A stretch of DNA of 64,000 nt, taken from NCBI GenBank assembly GCA_900540475.1, contig UQGG01000021.1:1-64000 (forward strand), read 5' to 3'. The notes below the pieces were generated by a model that saw only the letters and a list, made by a program, of their open reading frames with translations, was not told the DNA's origin and ran no database searches. The position numbers and the translations under genes are program-made. Every line of letters begins with the position of its first letter. Within the stretch, counting starts at the first letter, position 1. Below are positions 44,697 through 53,726 of this stretch, in pieces. This stretch comes from an uncultured Robinsoniella sp. (GTDB lineage Bacteria > Bacillota > Clostridia > Lachnospirales > Lachnospiraceae).

Positions 44697-44722
44697 AAAA
44701 ACCCCGCAGACTGCTACGGGGT
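44697..44722 (-). terminator. Terminator after dapB
   Basis: Minus strand ACCCCGTAG...CTGCGGGGTTTTT: stem of about 8 bp with one offset base, then a T-run, 18 bases after the dapB stop. Confidence 0.85.
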
Positions 44723-44739
44723 TCAGATCATTACTTCAT

Positions 44740-45501
44740 TTATTTTGCTGCTATTACATCGCTCATATCATAAAATCCTGCTTCTTTTCCAGCCAGAAAT
44801 TTAGCAGCCTCCACAGCACCTTTGGCAAATATCGCTTTGGAATAAGCCGTATGCTTAAACTCGATTACTTCATCGGTTCCTGCGAAGAACACCTCATGTT
44901 CACCCACAATATTGCCTCCTCGTACAGCAGAAATACCGATTTCTTTTGCATCCCGCTCTTTACGTTCCTGGCTTCTGTCAAATTTGTAGGTATACTGATT
45001 TCCCAAAGCTTCATTCATACTGTCGGCCATAGCAAGTGCCGTTCCGCTGGGAGCATCCACTTTATGTTTATGATGCTTCTCCACGATCTCCATATCGAAT
45101 CCTGCCGGAGCCAGTACCTTTGCAGCATCCTGCAGCAATTTCAAAAGGGTATTCACCCCAAGAGACATGTTTGCAGATTTTAATACCGCTACTACTTTGC
45201 TGGTTTCCTTAACTCTTGCAATCTGGTCTTCTGAAAGGCCAGTCGTACAGACAACCACCGGAAGGTTTCGTTCCTTACAGAAATCCAGAAGGGCATCTTC
45301 CGCTTTCGCCGAAGCAAAATCGATTACAACATCCGCCTGCACGTCACATTCCCTGATATTTGTAAAAACCGGATATCCATTATCCCTGATATCTACAATA
45401 TCAATCCCTGCTGCAATCTGAGCATTGGGATCTTCCTTTACAATCTGGCTGATCACCTGGCCCATTTTTCCATTACAGCCATGCATTATTATCTTTATCA
45501 T
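44740..45501 (-). CDS. dapB: 4-hydroxy-tetrahydrodipicolinate reductase
   Basis: 253 residues, normal for DapB. N-terminal NAD(P)H motif MHGCNGKMGQVI, then the signature EKHHKHKVDAPSGTAL containing the catalytic His and Lys. Start ATG after AAGGAGTAACGT. It catalyses the second dedicated step of the lysine/diaminopimelate pathway, reducing the product of the dapA enzyme encoded 19 bases upstream in the same operon. Expression is under the lysine riboswitch ahead of dapA. Confidence 0.95.
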   Translation of the reverse strand: MIKIIMHGCNGKMGQVISQIVKEDPNAQIAAGIDIVDIRDNGYPVFTNIRECDVQADVVIDFASAKAEDALLDFCKERNLPVVVCTTGLSEDQIARVKETSKVVAVLKSANMSLGVNTLLKLLQDAAKVLAPAGFDMEIVEKHHKHKVDAPSGTALAMADSMNEALGNQYTYKFDRSQERKERDAKEIGISAVRGGNIVGEHEVFFAGTDEVIEFKHTAYSKAIFAKGAVEAAKFLAGKEAGFYDMSDVIAAK

Positions 45502-45520
45502 ACGTTACTCCTTATTGTGC

Positions 45521-46411
45521 TTATGACAGTTTTAATCCGAAATCCACCATTTCTTTTGCAAGTTTTTCTGCATTGGCATCTTCCATCTCCGTTAACGGTC
45601 CGCGAAGGGGTCCTACTTCCATACCCATCAGATTCATAGCTTTTTTAACAGGAATCGGATTCACTTCACTAAACAGTGCATTGATCAATGGCAGTGCATC
45701 CAGCTGGATCTTACGGCTGCCTTCAATATCACCCTGAAGAAATTTTTCCACCATGTCATGTGTCTGCTGTGGTGCAATGTTGGATAATACGGAAATAACT
45801 CCTTTACCGCCTAATGATAAGAGCGGAACTACCTGATCGTCATTTCCGGAATACAAATCAATTTTACCGTCCGTAAGCTGCATCAGCTTAGCAATCTGGG
45901 AAATATTTCCGGTGGCTTCTTTGATGCCAACGATATTTTCCACATTACTAACAAGTTCTGCTACGGTTTCCGGTAAAATATTACATCCGGTACGGCTTGG
46001 CACATTGTATAAAATAATCGGAATCTTAACTGCATTTGCAATTGTCGTATAATGCTTGATCAATCCCTTTTGAGTTGCTTTATTATAATATGGTGATACC
46101 AGAAGAAGACCATCAGCCCCGTATTTCTCAGCTTCTACAGATAAATACACCGCTGTATCTGTGCTGTTTGATCCTGTACCCGCTATTACCGGAATTCTTT
46201 TTGCTACTTTATCAATGGTATATTTAATTGTTTCTAAATGTTCTTCATGAGTCAAAGTAGCAGATTCACCGGTCGTACCGCAGATAACAATTGCATCTGT
46301 TCCATTTGCGATCTGATCTTCCAGAATCTCTCCTAATTTTTCAAAGTTAACGTCTCCATTTTCTTTCATCGGTGTAACAATTGCCACACCTGCGCCTGTA
46401 AATATTGCCAT
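45521..46411 (-). CDS. dapA: 4-hydroxy-tetrahydrodipicolinate synthase
   Basis: 296 residues with the class I aldolase pattern: GTTGESATLTHEEH near residue 45, the tyrosine in LYNVPSRTGCN (~135) and the Schiff-base lysine in GIKEATGN (~163). Condenses pyruvate with aspartate semialdehyde for lysine and peptidoglycan diaminopimelate. ATG after AAGGAGGAAAAGCAC. A terminator hairpin and a lysine-binding leader immediately precede it. Confidence 0.95.
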   Translation of the reverse strand: MAIFTGAGVAIVTPMKENGDVNFEKLGEILEDQIANGTDAIVICGTTGESATLTHEEHLETIKYTIDKVAKRIPVIAGTGSNSTDTAVYLSVEAEKYGADGLLLVSPYYNKATQKGLIKHYTTIANAVKIPIILYNVPSRTGCNILPETVAELVSNVENIVGIKEATGNISQIAKLMQLTDGKIDLYSGNDDQVVPLLSLGGKGVISVLSNIAPQQTHDMVEKFLQGDIEGSRKIQLDALPLINALFSEVNPIPVKKAMNLMGMEVGPLRGPLTEMEDANAEKLAKEMVDFGLKLS

Positions 46412-46426
46412 GTGCTTTTCCTCCTT

Positions 46427-46458
46427 AAAAAAATAAGGACAGGCTAAAGAGCCTGCCC
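46427..46458 (-). terminator. Riboswitch-controlled terminator ahead of dapA
   Basis: Minus strand GGGCAGGCT, TCTT-type loop, AGCCTGTCC, then TTATTTTTTTAA. The ribosome site AAGGAGG of dapA begins right after the T-run, so read-through is needed for expression. Confidence 0.85.
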
Positions 46459-46481
46459 CTAAAGATTACGTAAAAAATTCT

Positions 46482-46660
46482 TTTGGATAGCTCCCCATCA
46501 TATAAAATATGATGACAGTCATATAGCTTTTCGCCATATGCCCAAGAATACGGCTACAGGTACCGCACCTTTCGGCGTCTTTCCCTTTCTAAAATCTTCA
46601 TCTATGCCTGAACATATCCAATTTTATACTGATGAAACACGCGACCTCTATCAAACCTAT
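46482..46660 (-). promoter_or_regulatory. Lysine riboswitch (L box) controlling dapA-dapB
   Basis: Read on the minus strand, the conserved core elements occur in the right order: GATAGAGGTCGCG at the 5' side, GAAAGGGAAAGACGCCGAA, then TTGGGC, ATGGCGAAAAGCTAT, ACTGTCA and the closing GGGGAGCTATCC. These match the lysine aptamer of Bacillus lysC as I remember it. The aptamer is followed by an alternative pairing region and the terminator. High lysine would terminate transcription before dapA. Confidence 0.88.
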
Positions 46661-46697
46661 TCAGTTAATCTAACTATAGCATCATTAAAAATCCTTG

Positions 46698-47201
46698 TCA
46701 ACAATTGTTTTCGATTTTATGAATCGTCGACATCTGTGTCACTTCATCAACACAGTCCCAGAGTTCCTGCCCGGAGCAGATCCCGGTCATAATAAGCTCT
46801 GTCTCATCATCCTTCGCTTCAATTAAAGTGCGGATATCATCTATTGTCACAATTCCGTGTTCAATCAGTCCCAGTACTTCATCTAAAATCAGGACTTCGC
46901 ACCCCTCTGTTACCAGAACCTTTTTTGCAAAATTCATTCCATTGCGAATATTCTGCGCCTCTTCTTCCTTTTCTTCTGCGATCAGACTATCAAAGGATTC
47001 ATCTGATTTTTCGAACCGAAACAGCTTAATCTCCGGTTCCAAACGCTGCAGAAAACTGATCTCTTCGACCATTCTGCCCTTCAGAAACTGTATAACAATC
47101 ACAGATTTGCCCTGGCTGGCAGCGCGGATCCCCTGACCGATAGCTGCAGTCGTTTTACCCTTGCCTTCACCACAAAATATATGTACTGAACCTTTATCCA
47201 T
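46698..47201 (-). CDS. cobO: Corrinoid (cob(I)yrinic acid a,c-diamide) adenosyltransferase
   Basis: 167 residues, CobA/CobO/BtuR type. The P-loop reads IFCGEGKGKTTAAIGQG at the N-terminus, and a later VLILDEVLGLIEHG-type segment (EVLILDEVLGLIEHG, ~120) is family-typical. Adds the adenosyl group to cob(I)alamin or its precursors. ATG after AGAGAGGTATGCT. No cobalamin riboswitch or other cob genes are next to it. Its need could come from adenosyl-B12 enzymes elsewhere. The UroD-fold proteins of this window might use corrinoids too, but would use the methyl form. Confidence 0.88.
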   Translation of the reverse strand: MDKGSVHIFCGEGKGKTTAAIGQGIRAASQGKSVIVIQFLKGRMVEEISFLQRLEPEIKLFRFEKSDESFDSLIAEEKEEEAQNIRNGMNFAKKVLVTEGCEVLILDEVLGLIEHGIVTIDDIRTLIEAKDDETELIMTGICSGQELWDCVDEVTQMSTIHKIENNC

Positions 47202-47299
47202 AGCATACCTCTCTTAACTGACCGGTGGTTAAACCGCCATATACCTAACTACATTATCAGTTTTATTATTTTACTACAGTTAAATAAAGAATGCAACAC

Positions 47300-47926
47300 T
47301 TATTCCATATATTCCAACTTGCTTACCGATACTTCATAAGCAATTCTTTTTTCAGTAATATCTCCCTCCAGTTTTTTCATGTACTCTCTGCTTTGTATTC
47401 GTCCCCATACCTGCACATGTCCACCTACGGCGAAACCGGAAGTAAACCTTGCATTTCTTCCCCAGCAAATGCAGGGAATATAGTCCGATTTGCCATATGG
47501 GCGGTTGACTGCAACCAGCATATCGGATATTTCTCTTCCAAGCGGGGTCTTACGATATACCGGCGGCTTACAGATAAAGCCATCCAGGAATATCTGATTT
47601 GTCTTCACCTTGTCATTTTCTTCTTCTACGAAAGTGACCTCTCTGGCAAATACGGACAACACCAGCCTGTTCTTTTTTTCTTCATGTCTGTTGTAGGAGC
47701 GGAACTGCCCCGTGATCTGTATGTATTCTCCCTGGTAATCCTGTGTCACGTCAATCAGTCTCTCTGAAATCATCACCGGTATTCTGTCCAGGGAATCGCT
47801 GAGTCTTTTGACCAGCACGTCTAACATGTAGAATCCCTCCCCAAACACCTCGTGGCTGAAAGTAAAGCCTGATGCAATTTCTCCAATAATGGATACCTGA
47901 TTGTTTTCAATAATCTTATCTGTCAT
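47300..47926 (-). CDS. SSB-like protein with two OB-fold segments
   Basis: 208 residues. Residues ~8-95 (NQVSIIGEIASGFTFSHEVF...ERLIDVTQDYQGEYIQITGQF) and ~108-205 (IFLDGFICKPPVYRKTPLGREISDMLVAVNR...DYIPCICWGRNA) each look like a single-stranded DNA-binding OB fold. The second half is a good match to the SSB core (GREISDxxxAVNR, WGxxA, GxxVxVxGRIQSREY). It lacks the acidic C-terminal tail of the replicative SSB, so it is an accessory paralog. ATG after an unremarkable AGGGAGAACTATT. Monocistronic, divergent from typA. Confidence 0.75.
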   Translation of the reverse strand: MTDKIIENNQVSIIGEIASGFTFSHEVFGEGFYMLDVLVKRLSDSLDRIPVMISERLIDVTQDYQGEYIQITGQFRSYNRHEEKKNRLVLSVFAREVTFVEEENDKVKTNQIFLDGFICKPPVYRKTPLGREISDMLVAVNRPYGKSDYIPCICWGRNARFTSGFAVGGHVQVWGRIQSREYMKKLEGDITEKRIAYEVSVSKLEYME

Positions 47927-48162
47927 GAATAATAGTTCTCCCTTCTTCTTACGAAGTATCTCTTTTCGTATTTTGTATATTATTATATCTATTCGGCGAA
48001 AATCACTTTTAGAACCATAAAATTTTAAAATTTCATTATTTTTTTTAGAATTCTGAATGAATGTCCCTTAAAATCGACAAAACCCCTTGTAATCTGGGAA
48101 AAATATGATAAACTGTATGAGTTATATTTTGTTCATTATATGGAAAGAAGGAAAATCATTTT

Positions 48163-49983
48163 ATGAAAAGAGAAGATATTCGTAACATTGCCATCATCGC
48201 CCACGTTGACCATGGTAAGACCACATTAGTTGATGAGCTATTAAAACAAAGTGGTGTATTCCGCGCCAATCAGGAAGTCGCAGAACGTGTCATGGATTCC
48301 AACGATATCGAGCGTGAACGCGGCATTACGATTTTATCCAAGAATACAGCCGTTTATTACAAAGGAACGAAAATCAACATCATTGATACACCTGGACATG
48401 CAGACTTCGGTGGCGAAGTGGAACGTGTATTAAAAATGGTAAATGGCGTTGTTCTCGTTGTTGACGCATTTGAGGGTTCTATGCCGCAGACAAAATTTGT
48501 TCTCCGCAAAGCCCTTGAATTAAATCTCCCGGTAATTGTCTGTATCAATAAAATTGACCGTCCGGAAGCCAGACCAAATGAAGTTATCGATGAGATCCTG
48601 GAATTATTCATGGACCTGGATGCTTCCGATGAGCAGTTAGACTGCCCATTTGTCTACGCTTCTGCAAAAGCAGGACACGCTGTTCTGGATATGACGGATG
48701 AAGCAAAGGATATGACTCCTTTATTTGAAACAATTTTAGATTACATCCCTGCTCCGGAAGGTGATCCGGAAGCCCCTACCCAGGTATTAATCAGCACCAT
48801 CGACTACAATGAATATGTAGGACGTATTGGTGTAGGTAAAGTAGACCGGGGTACTATAAAAGTAAACCAAGAAGTTGTTTTGGTCAACCATCACGAGCCT
48901 GAAAAACAAAAAAAAGTGAAAATCAGTAAATTATATGAATTTGACGGACTTAGCAAAGTGGAAGTTCAATCTGCAACCATCGGATCTATTGTTGCAATTT
49001 CCGGAATCGCTGACCTTCATATCGGAGATACTCTTTGTGCACAGGAAGATGTAGATGCTATTCCATTCCAGAAGATTTCAGAGCCGACTATCGCCATGCA
49101 TTTTATGGTAAACGACAGCCCTCTGGCTGGTAAGGAAGGAAAATACGTAACTTCCAGACACCTCCGTGACAGACTGTTCCGTGAATTAAATACGGACGTC
49201 AGCCTTCGTGTTGAAGAAACAGAAACTACAGAAGCTTATAAAGTTTCCGGACGTGGCGAACTGCATTTATCTGTACTGATCGAAAATATGCGCCGCGAAG
49301 GATATGAATTTGCAGTAAGTAAAGCCGAAGTACTCTACCAAAAGGATGAACGCGGCAAATTATTAGAGCCAATGGAACTTGCTTATGTGGATGTACCGGA
49401 AGAGTTCTCCGGAACCGTTATTCAGAAGTTAAGCCTTCGTAAAGGTGAATTACAGGGCATGAGTATTGCAGGAGGCGGTTATTCCCGTCTGGAATTCTCA
49501 ATCCCGGCCAGAGGTCTCATCGGCTATCGTGGTGAATTCTTAACAGACACAAAGGGAAATGGTATTTTAAATACTACTTATGACGGATATGGTCCATACA
49601 AGGGTGATATCCAGTATCGTAAACAAGGCTCCTTAATTGCTTTTGAATCCGGTGAATCCGTAGCCTATGGACTTTTCAGCGCCCAGGAACGTGGTACCCT
49701 GTTTATTGGTGCCGGTGAAAAAGTATATGCAGGAATGGTTATCGGACAGAACGGCAAAGCGGAAGATATTGAATTAAATGTATGCAAGAGCAAGCATTTG
49801 ACAAATACCCGTGCATCCGGATCCGATGATTCCTTAAAACTGACGACTCCAAGAGTACTGAGTCTGGAACAGGCACTGGAATTTATTGATACGGATGAAC
49901 TCTTAGAGATTACCCCGGAAAGCCTTAGAATCCGAAAAAAAATACTGGATCCTACAATGAGAAAGAGATCAACCAGAAAATAA
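48163..49983 (+). CDS. typA: Ribosome-associated translational GTPase TypA/BipA
   Basis: 606 residues, normal for the family. GTPase motifs: IAHVDHGKTTLVDELL (G1), RERGITI (G2), DTPGHADFGGEV (G3), NKIDRPEARP (G4), SAKAGHAVLD (G5). EF-G-like domains follow, with the TypA C-terminus including RGLIGYRGEFLTDTKGNG. Acts in ribosome assembly and stress adaptation. ATG after GAAGGAAAATCATTTT; a possible promoter TTGTAA-16-TAAACT lies 60 bases upstream. Confidence 0.96.
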   Translation: MKREDIRNIAIIAHVDHGKTTLVDELLKQSGVFRANQEVAERVMDSNDIERERGITILSKNTAVYYKGTKINIIDTPGHADFGGEVERVLKMVNGVVLVVDAFEGSMPQTKFVLRKALELNLPVIVCINKIDRPEARPNEVIDEILELFMDLDASDEQLDCPFVYASAKAGHAVLDMTDEAKDMTPLFETILDYIPAPEGDPEAPTQVLISTIDYNEYVGRIGVGKVDRGTIKVNQEVVLVNHHEPEKQKKVKISKLYEFDGLSKVEVQSATIGSIVAISGIADLHIGDTLCAQEDVDAIPFQKISEPTIAMHFMVNDSPLAGKEGKYVTSRHLRDRLFRELNTDVSLRVEETETTEAYKVSGRGELHLSVLIENMRREGYEFAVSKAEVLYQKDERGKLLEPMELAYVDVPEEFSGTVIQKLSLRKGELQGMSIAGGGYSRLEFSIPARGLIGYRGEFLTDTKGNGILNTTYDGYGPYKGDIQYRKQGSLIAFESGESVAYGLFSAQERGTLFIGAGEKVYAGMVIGQNGKAEDIELNVCKSKHLTNTRASGSDDSLKLTTPRVLSLEQALEFIDTDELLEITPESLRIRKKILDPTMRKRSTRK

Positions 49984-50005
49984 ATCTTAAGAAGGGACAT
50001 ACTGC

Positions 50006-50827
50006 ATGGTAAAAAACAAATCTTTCCTTATCGTAATCTGTATCCTGTCTGTCCTGACAGGACTTTATGCCACTAAGACAACCGCGTTTGCAGCAACCGC
50101 AAATGGAATGAAAAGACACTCGAAAAAAGCAGAAAAAGTTATATTCACAGGTGCTTCCGGAACTGCCCTGATGGAAGGTTCCAGAAGAGACGGAGATACA
50201 AAGAAACCTCAGAATATAAACTATGGAAAATGGGTAAAAGGAAAAGATTTATTTTTTATTACTAAGTCAGGATCTGGGATATTATGGTTCCTGCCGCCAT
50301 CCAGGCGGCAGACCATTCTGTCCGAGAGTTCTTTTTTTTCCACTTCTTATGACAGTACCCATCCACAAGGAGGCGCGTATCTTCAGAAACTTCTGGATCG
50401 CGACAATCCTAAAAATGTGCACTATTCAGTAGCCCTGATCATAGAAGGAAACGATATTCGAAAGGCTCGCAAACGTACTGAGACCCGTAAACAGGCTCAG
50501 GTATATGCAGATTATTATCTTTCTCTTGCACGCAGATATCCTTCCTATAACTTTTATGTTATATCGAAATCTGCTTATGCGCCCGGTATTAAAAAAAGCA
50601 GAATTAACCGTAAATCCCGGGCATTCAACAAAGAATTACAACGAATTTTATCAAATCATGCCCTGCCAAATATTAAATATGAAAAATTCTATAAATTTTC
50701 CAGAGATCTTTATCACAGAAGGCCCGACAAGGCAGGTACAACTGCTGACCAGCATCCCAACGAGTATGTGACCCAGCAGTGGTTTAACCGCATATTAAAA
50801 TATATGAATTTAAGCCTGGACGGCTGA
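50006..50827 (+). CDS. Secreted SGNH-hydrolase-like protein
   Basis: 273 residues, 22 bases after typA with AAGAAGGGACATACTGC before the ATG. Signal peptide ~1-30 (FLIVICILSVLTGLYATKTTAFA). The mature part has an SGNH-like layout: FTGASGTALMEG (~47-58) in place of the usual GDS block, SVALIIEGNDI (~135) resembling the GxND block, and ADQHPNEY (~247-254) resembling the C-terminal Asp-His block. The classical GDS Asp is Ala here and the Asp-His spacing is short by one, so activity is doubtful. Similar small secreted proteins are usual in Lachnospiraceae; substrate not known. Confidence 0.55.
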   Translation: MVKNKSFLIVICILSVLTGLYATKTTAFAATANGMKRHSKKAEKVIFTGASGTALMEGSRRDGDTKKPQNINYGKWVKGKDLFFITKSGSGILWFLPPSRRQTILSESSFFSTSYDSTHPQGGAYLQKLLDRDNPKNVHYSVALIIEGNDIRKARKRTETRKQAQVYADYYLSLARRYPSYNFYVISKSAYAPGIKKSRINRKSRAFNKELQRILSNHALPNIKYEKFYKFSRDLYHRRPDKAGTTADQHPNEYVTQQWFNRILKYMNLSLDG

Positions 50828-50875
50828 TGTTAAATATACATAAGGCCATCAGTAATCAAGAAAACCGATCAGCCT

Positions 50876-50917
50876 AAAAAGTGGCAGTATACCCTCAGGG
50901 TGATACTGCCACTTTTT
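50876..50917. terminator. Bidirectional terminator between the SGNH-like gene and nadA
   Basis: AAAAAGTGGCAGTATACCC...GGGTGATACTGCCACTTTTT: a ~17-bp stem with one bulge and A/T-runs on both sides. Confidence 0.9.
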
Positions 50918-50925
50918 AATCCTGT

Positions 50926-51828
50926 TTATTTCCCACCTAATTCCAACATTTTTTCCAATGGTCTTCTGGCACGCTCCATGATTGATTCATCCAATTCCAC
51001 ACTGTTGTCCATATTTTGTAATTGATACAGAACTTTATCCAGACTGATCTTCTTCATATTGGGACAAAACTGGCGATGCCCCACGGAATAAAATTTCTTA
51101 TCAGGATTTTTCTGCTGAAGCTCGTAAAAAATCCCAATCTCCGTGCAGATAATAAAAACATCCTTACCGCTCCTTGCAGCATAGTCAATAATCTGCGCAG
51201 TACTTCCTACAAAATCTGCAATCTCCAGCACATCCATACTGCATTCCGGATGTGCCAGAACCAATGCATTCGGATGCAGTTCCTTTGCCCGCTGAACATT
51301 TTGTCTGGTGATACTTTTATGTACATGACAGAATCCATCGTGAAAAATAAACTGCTTCTCCGGTATCTGCGATGCAGCATATCTTCCCAAATTATTGTCG
51401 GGAATGAAGAATATCTCTTTCTGCGGCAGCGCCCGCACAATATCAACAGCATTGGAAGAGGTTACGCATACGTCTGAATGCGCTTTTATGTTCGCAGATG
51501 AATTTACATAACAGACTACCGCTGCGCCGGGATGCTGCTCTCTGACCTCTTCGATCGCCTTTACATCCACCATATGCGCCATGGGGCAGTCTGCATAAAT
51601 ATCCGCCATTACTACTCTTTTCTCCGGATTCAGCAGCTTTGCACTTTCACCCATAAAAGATACCCCGCAAAAAAGAATGTTCTTTTGTTTCACTGTGGTT
51701 GCTAACTTGCTCAGGTAAAAAGAATCTCCTACATAGTCAGCGATTTCCTGTACCTTACCATCCACATAGTAGTGGGCGAGTATTACGGTGTCTTTCTCTC
51801 TCTTTAATTTCTCGATTTCTTCTGTCAT
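50926..51828 (-). CDS. nadA: Quinolinate synthase A
   Basis: 300 residues from the ATG at 51828, preceded by GAAAGGATTCATA; a longer reading from 51876 lacks a ribosome site. Iron-sulfur ligand cysteines appear in YADCPMAHM (~84), HPECSMDVLEIAD (~195) and GHRQFCPNMKKI (~255). Other family motifs: LAHYYVDGKVQEIADYVGDS and FIPDNNLGRY. Condenses iminoaspartate and dihydroxyacetone phosphate to quinolinate in NAD synthesis. nadB and nadC are not adjacent in this window. Confidence 0.93.
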   Translation of the reverse strand: MTEEIEKLKREKDTVILAHYYVDGKVQEIADYVGDSFYLSKLATTVKQKNILFCGVSFMGESAKLLNPEKRVVMADIYADCPMAHMVDVKAIEEVREQHPGAAVVCYVNSSANIKAHSDVCVTSSNAVDIVRALPQKEIFFIPDNNLGRYAASQIPEKQFIFHDGFCHVHKSITRQNVQRAKELHPNALVLAHPECSMDVLEIADFVGSTAQIIDYAARSGKDVFIICTEIGIFYELQQKNPDKKFYSVGHRQFCPNMKKISLDKVLYQLQNMDNSVELDESIMERARRPLEKMLELGGK

Positions 51829-51975
51829 TATGAATCCTTTCTTGCTGCTATTGCAGTTTACCTTATGATATATCATACAATTTATATTATTCTTATAGGA
51901 ATTATATGTAGATTAATATATTTTGTCAATAGGGATTTTTTATTTATGAAATATAATTTGTATTTATTCAAAACG

Positions 51976-52019
51976 AATGCCCACAGGAACTTTAACTAAA
52001 TAGATTCCGTGGGCATTTG
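51976..52019 (-). terminator. Terminator after the ABC-exporter operon
   Basis: AATGCCCAC(A)GGA ... TCCGTGGGCATT, stem ~12 bp with one bulge; the minus strand continues CGTTTTG. About 90 bases after the ATPase stop. Confidence 0.65.
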
Positions 52020-52054
52020 GTTCATGTAAATAATTGAGTCTATATTTGAATTAT

Positions 52055-52108
52055 CCTTTATATATGACTTGCTCTTTATATAAGAATTGCTCTTTATATA
52101 TAAGTTAG
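52055..52108. repeat. Three imperfect 18-bp direct repeats
   Basis: The unit CTCTTTATATAAGAATTG occurs three times in a row with small changes (CCTTTATATATGACTTG, CTCTTTATATAAGAATTG, CTCTTTATATATAAGTTAG), immediately after the ABC ATPase stop. AT-rich, no function apparent. Confidence 0.7.
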
Positions 52109-52109
52109 C

Positions 52110-52760
52110 CTATGTTTGCCAGTGACTTAAGCAACGGCCTTTATCCAGCATTGCTACATAGTCACACAGTATTTCAACATCTTCCCTGCTGTGGCTCGCC
52201 AGAATTATCGTCCTTCCTTCTTCCTTTAAGTTCAGCAACAGCTGCCTCATTTCTTCAACTCCCTGGTTGTCCAGTCCATTCATGGGTTCGTCCAGCAGTA
52301 AAATAGAAGGGTTTTCCATAATCGCCTGGGCAATTCCCAGCCTCTGTCTCATGCCAAGTGAATATTTACCAACCTTCTTTTTGTCGTCCGGGTCTAACCC
52401 CACTTTAACGATTGCATTTCTGATTTCTTCCTTTCCGATTCTCCCCCGGATTCTGGCAAGGTATCTCAGATTTTCATAACCAGTGTGATCCGGCAGAAAT
52501 CCTGGGGTTTCAATGATGATTCCCATATCTTTCGTAAAACAATCAGACTGCGCGATATCCGATCCATTTACAGATATTTTACCCGATGTGGGTACAACAA
52601 ATCCACAAATACATTTCAACAGCATGGTCTTACCAGATCCATTCCGTCCAATTAATCCATAAATGCGGCCCTTATCAAATGATAATGTGATGTGATCCAA
52701 AACCACCGCATTTTGAAAACGCTTCACTACATTATCCAATTCGATCACAAAATCACTCAT
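52110..52760 (-). CDS. ABC transporter ATP-binding protein (bacitracin/lantibiotic-resistance type)
   Basis: 216 residues with Walker A IGRNGSGKTMLLKC (~36-49), signature YSLGMRQRLGIAQA (~129), Walker B SILLLDEPMNGLD (~152) and the switch His in LASHSRE. Small single-domain ATPases of this kind pair with hydrophobic ABC-2-type permeases for peptide or antibiotic export and self-immunity. Here the two permease genes are immediately upstream, in the order lipoprotein, permease, permease, ATPase. ATG after AAGGAAAAAGT. Confidence 0.9.
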   Translation of the reverse strand: MSDFVIELDNVVKRFQNAVVLDHITLSFDKGRIYGLIGRNGSGKTMLLKCICGFVVPTSGKISVNGSDIAQSDCFTKDMGIIIETPGFLPDHTGYENLRYLARIRGRIGKEEIRNAIVKVGLDPDDKKKVGKYSLGMRQRLGIAQAIMENPSILLLDEPMNGLDNQGVEEMRQLLLNLKEEGRTIILASHSREDVEILCDYVAMLDKGRCLSHWQT

Positions 52761-52850
52761 ACTTTTTCCTTGTATAATGCAAATACATTATATTCCTTTC
52801 GTTTAGATCTTTCTATCACACGAAAACTACATCCAACCATATAATTCCTT

Positions 52851-53726
52851 CTAATTAGCAGCACAATTGATTTCCACTATCTTTGTTTTGGATTTCCAGT
52901 ATATGATTCCTATCAATCCCATTATTACAAGCAGGTAAACGATCAGGACATAACTTTCAGTGGGATAATCACTGCCCGAAATTCGGTTTAATCTGGAAAT
53001 GCTCACCCAGGAAGCTGGCGAAAACCAAAAATTTCTGGCTTGTTCCAAATACGCAAATACAGGATCCATTAAAATTAAAAAGCTGACAAATATAACACCA
53101 GTAATTTTATTTTTCAGAAAGATATTTGCAGTATAGATGATCAGACCGATTATGATGCCAAATAACCAGAAATTTAAAAATGTAAGCAACGATGCTTCCA
53201 GCGGTTGGTAGGAAGAGATCATCTGACTGTTAAAGCAAAGCGTTGGCGCGTAGATTCCTCCCGCCTCTGTCATAGCCAGGGTACCCAAAACCTTCCCCCA
53301 GGTTAACTGAAAACTGATTCTGGGAAGTAAACACAATATACTGATTCCCCAAACAAATAATACATATACAAAAGAAGCCGCCGCTATGTAGATGATCTCA
53401 CCAATGCATCCGGCCCGCCTTCCGCACCGGATGATCAAATAAGGCTTCATCCCATCATAAAAAGGCGCATCACAAAATAATAATATCATGCCAAATAGCA
53501 ACAAAACCTTTAACAAACCCATGCTTACAAAATAGCTTTCCAGCAAAACCGGAAATATCCAGGGATTTATCCGATAACCAGTTTCATAAGAAAATTCAAG
53601 TACACCTGCTATGTTCTTCGCCAGCAGGATGCATACTAAAATGGCCAGGACATAGATCCGATAATCTCTCTTCCATCTTTTAAATTGATAACCAACAATC
53701 TGAATAGCATTTTTAAATAGTGTCAA
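52851..53726 (-). CDS. ABC-2-type exporter permease, second subunit
   Basis: 291 residues from a TTG start (53726) with GAGGAGGTGTTTCC before it; the start lies 14 bases inside the upstream permease gene, so translation is coupled. Six or more hydrophobic segments, for example YVLAILVCILLAKNIAGVLEF, VLLLFGMILLFCDAPFY and VYLLVIMGLIGIIYW. No family name beyond ABC permease can be justified from sequence; pairing with the ATPase 91 bases downstream is inferred. Confidence 0.7.
   Translation of the reverse strand: MTLFKNAIQIVGYQFKRWKRDYRIYVLAILVCILLAKNIAGVLEFSYETGYRINPWIFPVLLESYFVSMGLLKVLLLFGMILLFCDAPFYDGMKPYLIIRCGRRAGCIGEIIYIAAASFVYVLFVWGISILCLLPRISFQLTWGKVLGTLAMTEAGGIYAPTLCFNSQMISSYQPLEASLLTFLNFWLFGIIIGLIIYTANIFLKNKITGVIFVSFLILMDPVFAYLEQARNFWFSPASWVSISRLNRISGSDYPTESYVLIVYLLVIMGLIGIIYWKSKTKIVEINCAAN

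Noticed and set aside
47202..47299. A cobalamin riboswitch ahead of the corrinoid adenosyltransferase
   Set aside because: The gap is under 100 bases and lacks the B12-box; the space is too small for the aptamer.
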